Source of the DNA: JBMDXB01 sp048594885
GTDB lineage: Bacteria > Acidobacteriota > Vicinamibacteria > Vicinamibacterales > 2-12-FULL-66-21
Direction of reading: 5' to 3'
DNA: 64,000 nt
Assembly: GCA_048594885.1 (NCBI GenBank)
Contig: JBMDXB010000048.1
Span: forward strand, 1 to 64,000
This document shows, piece after piece, positions 8,401-15,081 of this stretch; positions within the stretch are counted from its first letter, which is position 1, and every line of letters begins with the position of its first letter. The notes beneath the pieces were generated by a model. It did no database searches, had not been told where the DNA came from, and saw nothing but the letters and a program-made list of their open reading frames with translations. The translations under genes and the position numbers were made by a program.

Positions 8401-9020
8401 AGGGCGAGGAGATCGAGGACGACGTCCGCGCGAACGTCAACTTGCGTGTCGATCTGCGAATCGACGGCGACTACATCCCCGACATGAACCAGCGGCTGAC
8501 GGTCTACCGCCGCATGGCCGCGGTGCGCAGCGAGGCCGAGCTCGACCGGCTCGTGGACGAGGTCCGAGACCGCTACGGGCCGCCGCCGGACTCGGTCCTC
8601 AACCTGGCCGAATACGCGATGATCCGCCTGCTCGCCGACCGGGTGCGGCTCGAAACGCTCGACCGCGAAGGTGACACGGTCGTCCTAAAGTTCAGGTCCG
8701 ACGCCAGTCTCGATCCGGGGCGTCTCTTCAAGCTGATTCAGCAGCGGGGCGATCTGAAGCTGATCCCGCCGGCAACGCTGAAGCTTGATTTGAAGGCCGA
8801 TGCCAGGCTGGCGCCGCGGCAGGCCGGGCGCCGCGGGACCGATCCGGTGGCGGCCGGGTCCTGGTGGACGGCCCGGGCGCGCGCCGGAGAGGTGACGCCA
8901 GGGTTCACGAAGGACGAGATCATGCGGCCGGAAAAGGACGATCCGCGAAAGGCCGGCGGGTTGTTCGCCAGGGTCAGCGGCCTCCTCCGAGAGTTGAGTG
9001 GAGGGGAGTCGATCGGCTAA
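5463..9020 (+). CDS. mfd: Transcription-repair coupling factor Mfd
   Basis: A 1185-residue translocase that removes stalled RNA polymerase and recruits UvrA. The order is an N-terminal UvrB-like module, an RNA-polymerase interaction region (GDLVVHVDHGIGMFVGL), a superfamily 2 helicase with GDVGYGKTEVAMR near 620 and DEEQRFG near 722, TATPIPRTL, the second RecA lobe with the QLRGRVGRSDRRAYAYL block, and a C-terminal TRCF domain. ATG 5463, preceded by GGAAAG, is chosen over GTG 5409, which lies in the hairpin. Residues about 241-266 are encoded by an in-frame REP-like palindrome and are Gly/Pro-rich. surA follows 32 bp downstream. Confidence 0.93.
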   Translation: MSSYTSSSLTLRALLKSATSRLGIGVPAPRVTGLTPPAKAMFAASAAVRERTLLVVPADRDVETVTADARFFLSALEGLADADVERAVLPFPSQEVDPYRGLAPHFDIASARARALHALASGQARLVVASAAALLPRVSPPTKLSSLSLTVTPGQDVSPTDLGDLLGAAGYTRQDPVDESGEFCVRGGVVDFYPAGADQPIRLEFFGDTIESIRTYDPATQRSTATLDSASIVPLQERDFVGAELAPPSGGPGNAAEGPGKPGPYGAATFADYLRGSNIRQILVSEPDEVRAQGEKLTTQIEASYEEAIGKGQRVASPSELVVTWDAVAEWLRGATALETLSIDSEGSGASHHISTQPSLEFAGRVPEWVGEIRRARERGDTIVFVARSAGRAERTIELLADYDVFAAPIDRAEDAHATAVLVGTGQLSRGFRLPDAALQIWAETDVFEEERKTHERRRSAARTFLSDFRDLKVGDLVVHVDHGIGMFVGLKRIDVGLEPQEFMELRYAADDKLFVPVERLDLVQKYTGAARPALDRLGGTTWEKAKTRVKKAMRDMAAELLKLYAQRKALPGHAFSSDSHWQQEFEDAFEWDLTPDQQAAITDIKRDMEAPTTMDRLLCGDVGYGKTEVAMRAAFKAVMDGKQVAVLAPTTVLAFQHLRTLNDRFAAFPVRIEMVSRFRTKGEQKQILADLAAGKVEIIVGTHRLLSKDVQFRDLGLLVVDEEQRFGVAHKERIKQMRKRVDVLTMTATPIPRTLNMSLAGIRDMSIIETPPKDRLAIQTNVVKFDQEVIRRAIRNEMERGGQVYFVHNRVESIFSLGNLITRLVPEARIVIGHGQMSEETLERAMVDFVAHKYDVLLATTIIENGLDIPNANTIVVNRADRYGLAQLYQLRGRVGRSDRRAYAYLMIPPEDSLSPIAKKRLAAIREFSELGSGFRVAALDLEIRGAGNLLGGEQSGHIEAVGFDMYMKLLEQTIKELKGEEIEDDVRANVNLRVDLRIDGDYIPDMNQRLTVYRRMAAVRSEAELDRLVDEVRDRYGPPPDSVLNLAEYAMIRLLADRVRLETLDREGDTVVLKFRSDASLDPGRLFKLIQQRGDLKLIPPATLKLDLKADARLAPRQAGRRGTDPVAAGSWWTARARAGEVTPGFTKDEIMRPEKDDPRKAGGLFARVSGLLRELSGGESIG
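6183..6262. repeat. REP-like palindromes inserted in frame in mfd
   Basis: GTAGGGGCGGAGCTTGCTCCGCC forms one hairpin. After a short spacer, GGGGCCGGGCAAGCCCGGCCCC followed by CTACGG forms a second. The second core also occurs at 15980-16065, 35165-35190 and 43100-43125, all intergenic. Here the block is about 78 bp, a multiple of three, and reads through as VGAELAPPSGGPGNAAEG followed by PGKPGPYG. Confidence 0.85.
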
Positions 9021-9023
9021 AAT
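8994..9023 (+). promoter_or_regulatory. Possible sigma70-type promoter for the surA-nusG-dus run
   Basis: TTGAGT at 8994-8999 and TAAAAT at 9018-9023 are separated by 18 bp, about 30 bp before the surA-like ATG. The -35 lies inside the 3' end of mfd. The match is good for a GC-rich region but rests only on consensus similarity. Confidence 0.35.
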
Positions 9024-9052
9024 ATTGGATTCCAGTTAGTTAGGAACACACC

Positions 9053-10123
9053 ATGAAGTTTGCTCTACGGCTCCTCGTGATCGCTGCCCTGTTCGCGCCC
9101 GGCGTCAACGCTGCCGAAATCATCGAGCAGGTACTCGTGAAGGTGAACGGCGACATCATCACCAAGACCGAGCTCGAACAGCGGCAGATCGCGGCGCTGC
9201 GCGACAAGATGAAGGGCCAGATCGATCCGGCGCTGCTGCAGAACGAGGCCGAGTTGAAGAAGGCGCTCGCGGAGGTGACGCCGGAACTGATCGTCGGCGC
9301 GATCGACGAGCTGCTCATGCTGCAGATGGGCAAGGAAAAGGGCTACAAGCTGTCCGACGCGCAGTTCCAGGACTGGCTGAAGAAGCTGCGGGAGGACCAG
9401 AACCTGCAGGACGAGGCGCGGTTCCAGACGGCGCTGAAGCAGGAAGGCATGACGATTGACGACCTGCGCCGCAACGTCGAGCGCGGGTTCATCATCAACC
9501 AGGTGCAGCGCGACGAGGTGGGCGGCAAGCTCCAGATCACCGAAGAGGAAGTCCGCCAGTACTACCTCCTTCACCGCGAGGAGTTCGCCGAGCCGGCGAC
9601 GGTGACGCTGCGGGAAATTCTGATCGAGATCCCGTCTACTACTCAGCAGGGGAAGCCGGTCGTGAGCGTGGCGCAGGAAGATGCCGCGAACGATGAAGCG
9701 GCAGCCGTTCGCAAGCGTCTGGCCGCGGGCGAGGATTTCGTCAAGCTGGCGGCCGAAGTCTCGGATTCCTCCTCGAAGGCCAACGGCGGCCTGATCGGTC
9801 CGCTCGCGCTGGCGCAGCTCTCGACGACGTTGCAGCAGATGATCGAAAAGATGAAGCCGGGGGAGATCACCGAGCCGCTGCGCACGCAGCGCGGCTACCA
9901 GATTCTGAAGCTCGAGACGTTGAAGCCCTCGTCGATTCCAGCGTTCGAGAGCGTCCGCGAAGCGGCGGCCGACCGCGTCGTCGCCGAGCGCCAGCGCTCG
10001 GAAGTGCGCAAGTTCCTGTCGCGCGTCCGCGGACAGGCGCTCATCGAGTGGAAGAACGACGAGTTGAAGAAGGCGTACGAGAAACAGGTCGCGGCGGAAG
10101 CCACAGGCGTAGGCGCACCCTGA
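9053..10123 (+). CDS. surA: SurA-like periplasmic peptidyl-prolyl isomerase (parvulin type)
   Basis: A 356-residue secreted chaperone/isomerase. A signal peptide (MKFALRLLVIAALFAPGVNA) is followed by a SurA-type N-domain beginning EQVLVKVNGDIITKTELEQ. A single parvulin domain spans roughly residues 180-290 (TLREILIEI ... SSKANGGLIGPL ... EPLRTQRGYQILKL). E. coli SurA has two parvulin domains, so this is the shorter PpiC/SurA form. The likely role is helping outer-membrane proteins fold. RBS AGGAAC lies about 7 nt before ATG. The NusG-like gene follows after 2 bp. Confidence 0.85.
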   Translation: MKFALRLLVIAALFAPGVNAAEIIEQVLVKVNGDIITKTELEQRQIAALRDKMKGQIDPALLQNEAELKKALAEVTPELIVGAIDELLMLQMGKEKGYKLSDAQFQDWLKKLREDQNLQDEARFQTALKQEGMTIDDLRRNVERGFIINQVQRDEVGGKLQITEEEVRQYYLLHREEFAEPATVTLREILIEIPSTTQQGKPVVSVAQEDAANDEAAAVRKRLAAGEDFVKLAAEVSDSSSKANGGLIGPLALAQLSTTLQQMIEKMKPGEITEPLRTQRGYQILKLETLKPSSIPAFESVREAAADRVVAERQRSEVRKFLSRVRGQALIEWKNDELKKAYEKQVAAEATGVGAP

Positions 10124-10125
10124 TC

Positions 10126-10683
10126 ATGTCCACGGAACGTTCCCGAGCCGCCACCGAACCCCACGATGGCGAGCGGAGAATTGTGCCGGGCTCCCACATC
10201 GCGTGGTACGCGATCTGGACCCGGTCACGGCACGAGCAGGTCGTCCGCGACCAGCTCGCGCGGAAAGGCTTCGAGGCCTTTCTGCCGACGATCACGCGCT
10301 GGAGCCGCTGGAAGGACCGCAAGAAGAAGATCGATTGGCCGCTCTTCCCCGGCTACTGCTTCGCGCGCTTCGACGCCCGGGAGCGCATGCCGATCCTGAA
10401 GTGCACGGGCGTCGTCAACATCGTCTCGTTCAATGCCGAGATCGCGCCGATTCCGGACTTCGAGATCGACGGCATCCGCAAGCTGGTCGAGAGCGATCTC
10501 CAGTACGACCCGTGCCCTCTCATTCGCGAAGGCATGATGGTCGAAGTCGTCCATGGCCCGCTCCGAGGCGTCGTCGGACGGCTGGTCCGCAAGGGCGCCC
10601 ACGCGCGCCTCGTCCTTGCGGTCGATCTGATCGGCCAGGCGGTGAGTGTGGAAGTGGACGCGGCAGACGTCAAAGCCTACTGA
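10126..10683 (+). CDS. NusG/RfaH-like transcription elongation factor (paralogue)
   Basis: A 185-residue protein. The NGN domain begins near residue 24 (HIAWYAIWTRSRHEQVVRDQL), contains FPGYCFARFDA, and is followed by a C-terminal KOW motif (EGMMVEVVHGPLRGVVGRLV). Housekeeping nusG normally sits beside secE/rplK. This copy sits between surA and dus, and the sequence resembles the UpxY/RfaH/LoaP specialised group, which promotes read-through of particular long operons such as polysaccharide clusters. Its target here is unknown. ATG 10126 is 2 bp after the surA stop; an upstream in-frame GTG inside surA was rejected. Confidence 0.8.
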   Translation: MSTERSRAATEPHDGERRIVPGSHIAWYAIWTRSRHEQVVRDQLARKGFEAFLPTITRWSRWKDRKKKIDWPLFPGYCFARFDARERMPILKCTGVVNIVSFNAEIAPIPDFEIDGIRKLVESDLQYDPCPLIREGMMVEVVHGPLRGVVGRLVRKGAHARLVLAVDLIGQAVSVEVDAADVKAY

Positions 10684-10694
10684 CGGTGGAAGCG

Positions 10695-10726
10695 TAAAGA
10701 GCAAAGGGTAAAGGGTAAAGGGTAAG
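10695..10726. repeat. Heptamer array A (unit AAAGGGT)
   Basis: About four 7-bp units reading AAAGGGT lie between the NusG-like gene and dus, both on the plus strand. The last unit (AAGG) supplies the only Shine-Dalgarno-like bases before the GTG start of dus, so the array overlaps the ribosome-binding site. Confidence 0.85.
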
Positions 10727-11773
10727 GTGAAGATCGGAACGGTCTCGCTGGCGCCGCCTTTGGCGCTGGCGCCGATGGCGGGCATGACGGACACGGCGTT
10801 TCGCCGGCTGGTGAAACGGCAGGGCGGGTGTGGTCTGGTCGTCAGCGAGATGGTCAGCTCCGAGGGGCTCGTGCGCGGCATCGATCGCACGCTCGAGTAC
10901 GCGGAGTACACGGAGGAAGAGCGTCCCGTTTCGATTCAGATCTTCGGCGGCGATCCCGAGAAGATGGCGGCGGCAGCGCAGATCGTCGAAGGCATGGGCG
11001 CCGACATCGTCGACGTCAACATGGGGTGCCCGGTGCCGAAGATCGCGAAGCACAACGCCGGCTGCAGCCTGATGCGCGAGCCGGAGCACGCGGCGGACGT
11101 CGTGCGGGCGATGGCCCGCGCGGTTCGCATCCCGGTGACGGTCAAGATGCGCGCGGGATGGGACGCGAACGAGATCAACGCGCCGGATCTCGCGCGACGG
11201 CTCGAGGAGGCGGGTGCGTCAGGCCTGGCCGTTCACGGCCGCACGGCGGCGCAGTCGTACTCGGGCGTCTCGGACTGGGATCTGATCGCGACGGTTGCAG
11301 CCGGCGTCAGCATCCCGGTGTTCGGCAGCGGCGACTGCGTCGAGCCGCAGCAGATCGTCCGGCGGTTGCGCGGGTCGACTATCGCCGGCGTCCTCGTCGG
11401 TCGCGGCGCGCTTCGGAACCCGTGGATCTTCGAGCAGGCGGCCGACCTGGCCGCCGGACGTACCCCGCGTGAAATCACCGCCGAGGAACGCGGCCGCTTC
11501 CTGCTGGCCTACATCGACCTGCTGCTCACCGAGCGCGTCGGAGAGGCCGAAGGATTCCGTCATGTGGCTCCAGGGCAGGACACTGAAGCGCCTCTACCTG
11601 CCCGCGGCCGCGAGCGCTGGGTGATCAACAAACTGCGCGCGCTGAACTCCTGGTACACGAAGGGGCTGGACAACGGCTCGCACCTGCGTGTCGCCGTCAA
11701 CTCCGCGGAATCGATCGCGCAACTTCGCGCGATCGTCGAAGACTTCTTCCTTCAGTCAGCGACTGTCGGCTAG
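10727..11773 (+). CDS. dusB: tRNA-dihydrouridine synthase (DusB-like)
   Basis: A 348-residue flavoenzyme that reduces uridines in the tRNA D-loop. APMAGMTD (residues 15-22) starts the TIM barrel. NMGCPVPK carries the catalytic Cys at about 101, followed by NAGCSLM, TVKMRAGW, VHGRTAAQ and VLVGRGALRNPWIF. The C-terminal helical domain (WVINKLRALNSWYTKGL) is present. An acidic, less conserved insert lies near residue 280 (PGQDTEAPLPARGRE). Its 3' end overlaps the convergent Dabb gene by 18 bp. Confidence 0.92.
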   Translation: MKIGTVSLAPPLALAPMAGMTDTAFRRLVKRQGGCGLVVSEMVSSEGLVRGIDRTLEYAEYTEEERPVSIQIFGGDPEKMAAAAQIVEGMGADIVDVNMGCPVPKIAKHNAGCSLMREPEHAADVVRAMARAVRIPVTVKMRAGWDANEINAPDLARRLEEAGASGLAVHGRTAAQSYSGVSDWDLIATVAAGVSIPVFGSGDCVEPQQIVRRLRGSTIAGVLVGRGALRNPWIFEQAADLAAGRTPREITAEERGRFLLAYIDLLLTERVGEAEGFRHVAPGQDTEAPLPARGRERWVINKLRALNSWYTKGLDNGSHLRVAVNSAESIAQLRAIVEDFFLQSATVG

Positions 11774-12091
11774 GTCGACAATCTCGTAATCGTACGCGAG
11801 CGCGCGGCTACTCGACCGTGCGAAGTGGCCGCCGAGCGCGGCGTGCGCGGGATGGGCGAGGTAGGAACGCAGATCGTCGACGGAGTCGAACTCGACGATC
11901 GCGGCGTACTCGTAGGCCTCGTGCATCGCCTGTTCGTATCCAGGCAAGCCGTGCGTGACGCGCCGGCCGATCTGGAAGCGGCGGATGTGCGGGATGCTCC
12001 GCGTGGCGGCCGTCACCGCATCGAGGAGCTCGTCACGATCGGCGTCGGTGAATCCCTCACGCGGCTCGAATAGCACGACGTGGAGGATCAA
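11756..12091 (-). CDS. Dabb (stress-responsive A/B barrel) domain protein
   Basis: A 111-residue single-domain protein beginning ILHVVLFEPREGFTDADRDEL, with the typical Dabb centre (AIVEFDSVDDLRSYLAHPAHAAL). The fold is a dimeric ferredoxin-like alpha-beta barrel, and many members have no known reaction. The likely start is TTG 12091, whose TTGA overlaps the stop of the Arg/Gly-rich gene, implying translational coupling. It is the last gene of the regulator-RG protein-Dabb operon and converges on dusB. Confidence 0.8.
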   Translation of the reverse strand: MILHVVLFEPREGFTDADRDELLDAVTAATRSIPHIRRFQIGRRVTHGLPGYEQAMHEAYEYAAIVEFDSVDDLRSYLAHPAHAALGGHFARSSSRALAYDYEIVDLADSR

Positions 12092-12816
12092 CGGCCCTGG
12101 CCTCCTCCACCTCGTCGGCCTCCGCCGCCCGGACCGCGCCCGCCTCCTGGTCCGCGCCCTCCGCCCGGACCACGCCCTCCGCCTGGTCCGCGTCCTCCGC
12201 CTGGTCCGCGTCCCCCGCCGGGTCCGCGATCGAATCCGGGGCCACCACCCCGGCCAGCCGGACGTCCGGGTCCGCGGAAGCCGCCGCCGGATCTGCCGCG
12301 CGGCGCGCCAGGGCCCTTCGGCGTCCACGGACCACGCGGGCGATCGTCGCGCGGTGGGCGCGGCCCTTTCGGCCGCCACGGCCCACGCGGACCGCGCTCT
12401 TCTCGTGGTGGTCTCCGCTCGTCCTCCCGCCGCGGCCCGCGTTCTTCGTCCCGCCGTGGCCCGCGCTGATCCTCTCGCCGCGGTCCGCGCTCCTCGCGGC
12501 GCAGGCGATCGGCGAATCGCCGGCGCTTCTCATCGCGTGGAACCTTGAATCGCGCGCGCGGGTCTTCGTGCCGGCCGCCCGGCCGCCATCCCGGCCCGCG
12601 CCGCTCGCGTTCGCCGGCTCGCTGGCGCGCGAGCTCCGCACGCTCCTCGTCCGGAGATTCCCACAGCTTGCCGCGCGAAAACCACTTCATCACGACGTCG
12701 GGGTGCTTGCCCTGCAGTTGCCGCAGCGTGGGCAACAGCTCCTCCTGCGTGTGAGCGCGGAACGCCGTCGGCTTTCCTTCGAGGATGATCGTCCAGTAGG
12801 CGTAGCGTGGAGGCAT
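12088..12816 (-). CDS. Protein with small conserved N-domain and long Arg/Gly-rich disordered tail
   Basis: 242 residues. The first ~58 form a compact domain (YAYWTIILEGKPTAFRA, EELLPTLRQL, KHPDVVMKWFSRGKLW) that I recall from uncharacterised proteins of soil bacteria. The rest is highly charged and disordered: an R-E/R-D block (ERGPRREDQRGPRRD and similar), then a GPGGGR hexapeptide repeated about six times. The hexapeptide is encoded by an 18-bp tandem repeat at about 12110-12240. RGG-like tails often bind RNA; that function is inference. ATG 12816 overlaps the stop of the NtrC-type regulator by one base, so the genes form one operon. Confidence 0.75.
   Translation of the reverse strand: MPPRYAYWTIILEGKPTAFRAHTQEELLPTLRQLQGKHPDVVMKWFSRGKLWESPDEERAELARQRAGERERRGPGWRPGGRHEDPRARFKVPRDEKRRRFADRLRREERGPRREDQRGPRRDEERGPRREDERRPPREERGPRGPWRPKGPRPPRDDRPRGPWTPKGPGAPRGRSGGGFRGPGRPAGRGGGPGFDRGPGGGRGPGGGRGPGGGRGPGGGRGPGGGRGPGGGGRRGGGGQGR
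12108..12240. repeat. 18-bp coding tandem repeat (GPGGGR units)
   Basis: On the plus strand the region reads as imperfect repeats of GGTCCGCGYCCTCCGCCY. On the minus strand each unit encodes Gly-Pro-Gly-Gly-Gly-Arg. About six to seven units are visible. The plus-strand reading (Pro/Arg-rich) is a shadow. Unit number could vary between strains by slippage. Confidence 0.8.
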
Positions 12817-14210
12817 CAGTTGGAGGTATTCCGCGGCTCGAGCCGCTTCAACTTTTCGATGAGCGTCGTGCGCTTCAGATTGAGCAGCCGCGCGGCCTGC
12901 CGCTTGTTGCCGTTCGTACGTTCGAGCGATCGCTTGATCAGCGAGAGCTCTACCCCGTCTATGTAGCTCGTGAAATCAACGCCTTCCTCCGGGAGCCAGG
13001 CAGCTGTCGCGTCAACCGTCGCCGGCTGATTCTGAATCTCCGGCGCCAGATCCACGACGTCGATCTGGGGGCGGCCCTGGCTGAACGCCACGGCGCGCTC
13101 GACGGCGTTCTCGAGCTGGCGGACGTTTCCCGGCCACGCGTAAGCCATCAGCCGTCTCATCGCATCCTGCGACACCGTGGGTGCCGGGCGTCCACTGTCG
13201 GCGCACAGCTTCTGAAGAAAATGCTGCACCAACAGCGGAATATCATCACGGCGATCGCGCAGCGGCGGCAACTGAACGGGGATGACGTTCAGTCGGTAGT
13301 AGAGATCCTCCCGGAACGTGCCTTCCGAGACCATTCGCGCCAGATCCGAATGCGTCGCCGCGATCACGCGGACATCGATCTTGATGGTGTGCGAGTCGCC
13401 GACGCGCTCGAACTCACGTTCCTGCAACACACGCAACAGCTTTGCCTGCAACGCCGGGCTCATCGTCCCGACCTCGTCGAGGAACAGCGTGCCCTTGTGC
13501 GCCTGCTCGAGCCTGCCCTGGCGCGTACCGACGGCGCCGGTGAAGGCGCCGCGCACATGGCCGAACAGCTCCGCTTCGAGCAGCGTCTCGGGAATCGCGC
13601 TGCAGTTGATCGCGACGAACCGGTGAACGCGTCGAGGGCTGTTGTGATGGATCGCCCGCGCGGCGAGCTCCTTCCCCGTCCCCGTCTCACCCGTGATCAG
13701 GACCGTGCTCGACGTCGCGGCGACCGTCTCGAGCAGTTGAAACAGGTTGCGCATCACCGGACTGCGGCCGACGAGCCCGTCGATGCGATAGCGCTGCTCG
13801 AGCTGCGAGCGCAGATACGCGTTTTCTGATTTCAACCGGCGCTGCTCGAGCGCCGATCGCAGCACGTGCAGCAACGCGTCGAACTGGAACGGCTTGGTGA
13901 TGAAGTCCGCGGCGCCCTGCTTGATGGCATCGACGGCGTCCTTCACGGTGCCGTAGCCGGTAATCACGATCGGAATGATCTCCGGATACCGCTGCAGCGC
14001 GGCTTCGAGCACCTGACGTCCATCGACACCAGGCAGGCGGAGGTCGGTGACGACAATGTCGAAAGCAAACTCGGCGAGGCGTTCGAGAGCGGCTTCGCCG
14101 CTGGCGGCCTGCTCGACGACGAATCCGTGATCCGCGAGACGCTCCGCGATCGCTTCGCGCAGGGCGCTCTCGTCGTCCACGATCAGCAGATGTTTAGGGT
14201 TCTCAGGCAT
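12816..14210 (-). CDS. NtrC-family sigma54-dependent response regulator
   Basis: 464 residues. The receiver domain carries the phospho-acceptor Asp56 (VVTDLRLPG) and the acidic pair D12-D13. The AAA+ domain has Walker A GETGTGKE near 172 and the sigma54-contacting GAFTGA near 221, followed by the AWPGNVRQLENAVERAV block. A Fis-type HTH lies at the C-terminus (NGNKRQAARLLNLKRTTLIEKL). It should activate RNA polymerase-sigma54 promoters after phosphorylation. No complete kinase gene adjoins it. The nearest candidates are the solo H-box protein at 14597 and the hybrid kinase at 16070. Two small genes follow in the same operon. Confidence 0.93.
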   Translation of the reverse strand: MPENPKHLLIVDDESALREAIAERLADHGFVVEQAASGEAALERLAEFAFDIVVTDLRLPGVDGRQVLEAALQRYPEIIPIVITGYGTVKDAVDAIKQGAADFITKPFQFDALLHVLRSALEQRRLKSENAYLRSQLEQRYRIDGLVGRSPVMRNLFQLLETVAATSSTVLITGETGTGKELAARAIHHNSPRRVHRFVAINCSAIPETLLEAELFGHVRGAFTGAVGTRQGRLEQAHKGTLFLDEVGTMSPALQAKLLRVLQEREFERVGDSHTIKIDVRVIAATHSDLARMVSEGTFREDLYYRLNVIPVQLPPLRDRRDDIPLLVQHFLQKLCADSGRPAPTVSQDAMRRLMAYAWPGNVRQLENAVERAVAFSQGRPQIDVVDLAPEIQNQPATVDATAAWLPEEGVDFTSYIDGVELSLIKRSLERTNGNKRQAARLLNLKRTTLIEKLKRLEPRNTSN

Positions 14211-14244
14211 TTAGACTGGCGCCGACATTTTGACACATATCGGC

Positions 14245-14345
14245 GCCCTGGTCCCTGGTCCCTGGTCCCTTGTCCCTAGTGGTGGGTCCCATGTCCCGGG
14301 ACCCGGGGACCAGGGACCCGGGACCAGGGACCCGGGACCAGGGAC
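14245..14345. repeat. Heptamer array B (CCCTGGT / ACCAGGG), two inverted arms
   Basis: The left arm (about 14246-14277) is CCCTGGT repeated three to four times. The right arm (about 14299-14345) is its reverse complement, alternating CCCGGGA and CCAGGGA units. The arms could form a long hairpin or cruciform. The array lies between the divergent NtrC-type regulator (minus) and the small HTH gene (plus), so it occupies the promoter region of both. Confidence 0.85.
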
Positions 14346-14402
14346 TGATCTCTACAGCGCTTGCGGTCCTCCTCCGATAATCCGTGCACAGGCGGGAACA
14401 CG

Positions 14403-14600
14403 ATGCTGGATCGCAAAACGATTTCGATCATGAAAGCGTGCGAGGTGGTGGGCGTCAGCCGCCGCACGATCTACAACTGGATTGCCAGCGGGAAGGTCGA
14501 ATACATCCGCACCGCCGGCGGGTCCGTGCGCATCTTTGTCGACACGTTGTGGCGCGAGCCGGTTCGCGCGAGTGAGCTGACCAGCAAAGAAGCGTCATGA
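14403..14600 (+). CDS. Small excisionase/MerR-type helix-turn-helix protein
   Basis: A 65-residue protein consisting of one winged HTH: KACEVVGVSRRTIYNWIASG, then KVEYIRTAGGSVRIF. This is the fold of excisionase-type and MerR-like DNA-binding proteins that recognise short direct repeats. There is no integrase or att site nearby, so it is more likely a regulator than a phage excisionase. ATG 14403 was chosen because upstream residues are not conserved in type. The stop overlaps the next ATG (ATGA), so the two genes are coupled. Confidence 0.75.
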   Translation: MLDRKTISIMKACEVVGVSRRTIYNWIASGKVEYIRTAGGSVRIFVDTLWREPVRASELTSKEAS

Positions 14601-14827
14601 TGGCCGCCAACCGGCCGATGGGATCTTCAGTGGGCGAACCAGTCGATCTCGGCCGCCTGTTTCACCGCCTCAACAACCAGCTCGGCATCATCCTCGCCAA
14701 CGCGGAGCTGCTCGAAGCCAAAGCGGCCGACGAAATGAGCCGCGCGCGCGCCTCGCAGATGGTCGCCAGTGTCGTCGACGCGATGACGACCGCCCAGGAG
14801 CTCCGGCACCGCATCGAATCGCCCTAG
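14597..14827 (+). CDS. Solo histidine-kinase H-box (DHp) protein without ATPase domain
   Basis: A 76-residue protein whose core FHRLNNQLGIILANAELLE aligns directly with the H-box of the kinase at 16070-17587 (VAHELNNPLATILTWAERL). The phospho-acceptor His is kept, but the Glu normally following it is Arg. A second helix (SRARASQMVASVVDAMTTAQEL) completes a two-helix hairpin that could dimerise into a four-helix bundle. No HATPase domain follows, and a stop precedes unrelated DNA. A phosphotransfer role like Spo0B is inference; a decayed kinase is the alternative. Overlap with the HTH gene suggests joint expression. Confidence 0.65.
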   Translation: MMAANRPMGSSVGEPVDLGRLFHRLNNQLGIILANAELLEAKAADEMSRARASQMVASVVDAMTTAQELRHRIESP

Positions 14828-15081
14828 CGTCATAGATTTGGCACAGGCGCCCCTCTGATCGTCATCAATTTGGCCCTCAGCAGCATGTCCTCGCTCGCAA
14901 TTTCTCACAAGTTCACACCGCGTCACAGCACCTAAGTTTCAGTGCTACAGTCACTTACGAGAGCACATCACACCCACTCCGTGGTTCGTAAAATCTTCGC
15001 TTTTCCCCTGGTATTACCGTTGCGCTAGGGGTGGCTCGTCCACGGCCGGCAATTCGCCGCTGCCGAAGGAGGAACCGAGTC
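14828..15081. other. Intergenic stretch before the sigma factor gene
   Basis: 254 bp without a convincing gene. It is less GC-rich than its surroundings (around 14860-15020), as expected for a promoter region. A TTGGCAC near 14839 resembles half of a sigma54 promoter, but no TTGC follows at the right distance. The only clear signal is AAGGAGGA at about 15066-15073, the ribosome-binding site of the next gene. Confidence 0.4.

Noticed and set aside
12080..12469. Pro/Arg repeat protein (PPPGPRPPPGPR...) on the plus strand
   Set aside because: It is the complement of the GPGGGR repeats; the minus frame has a conserved N-terminal domain and operon overlaps on both sides.
14403..14600. Phage excisionase within a prophage
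   Set aside because: No integrase, att site or phage gene is nearby; a regulator is more likely.
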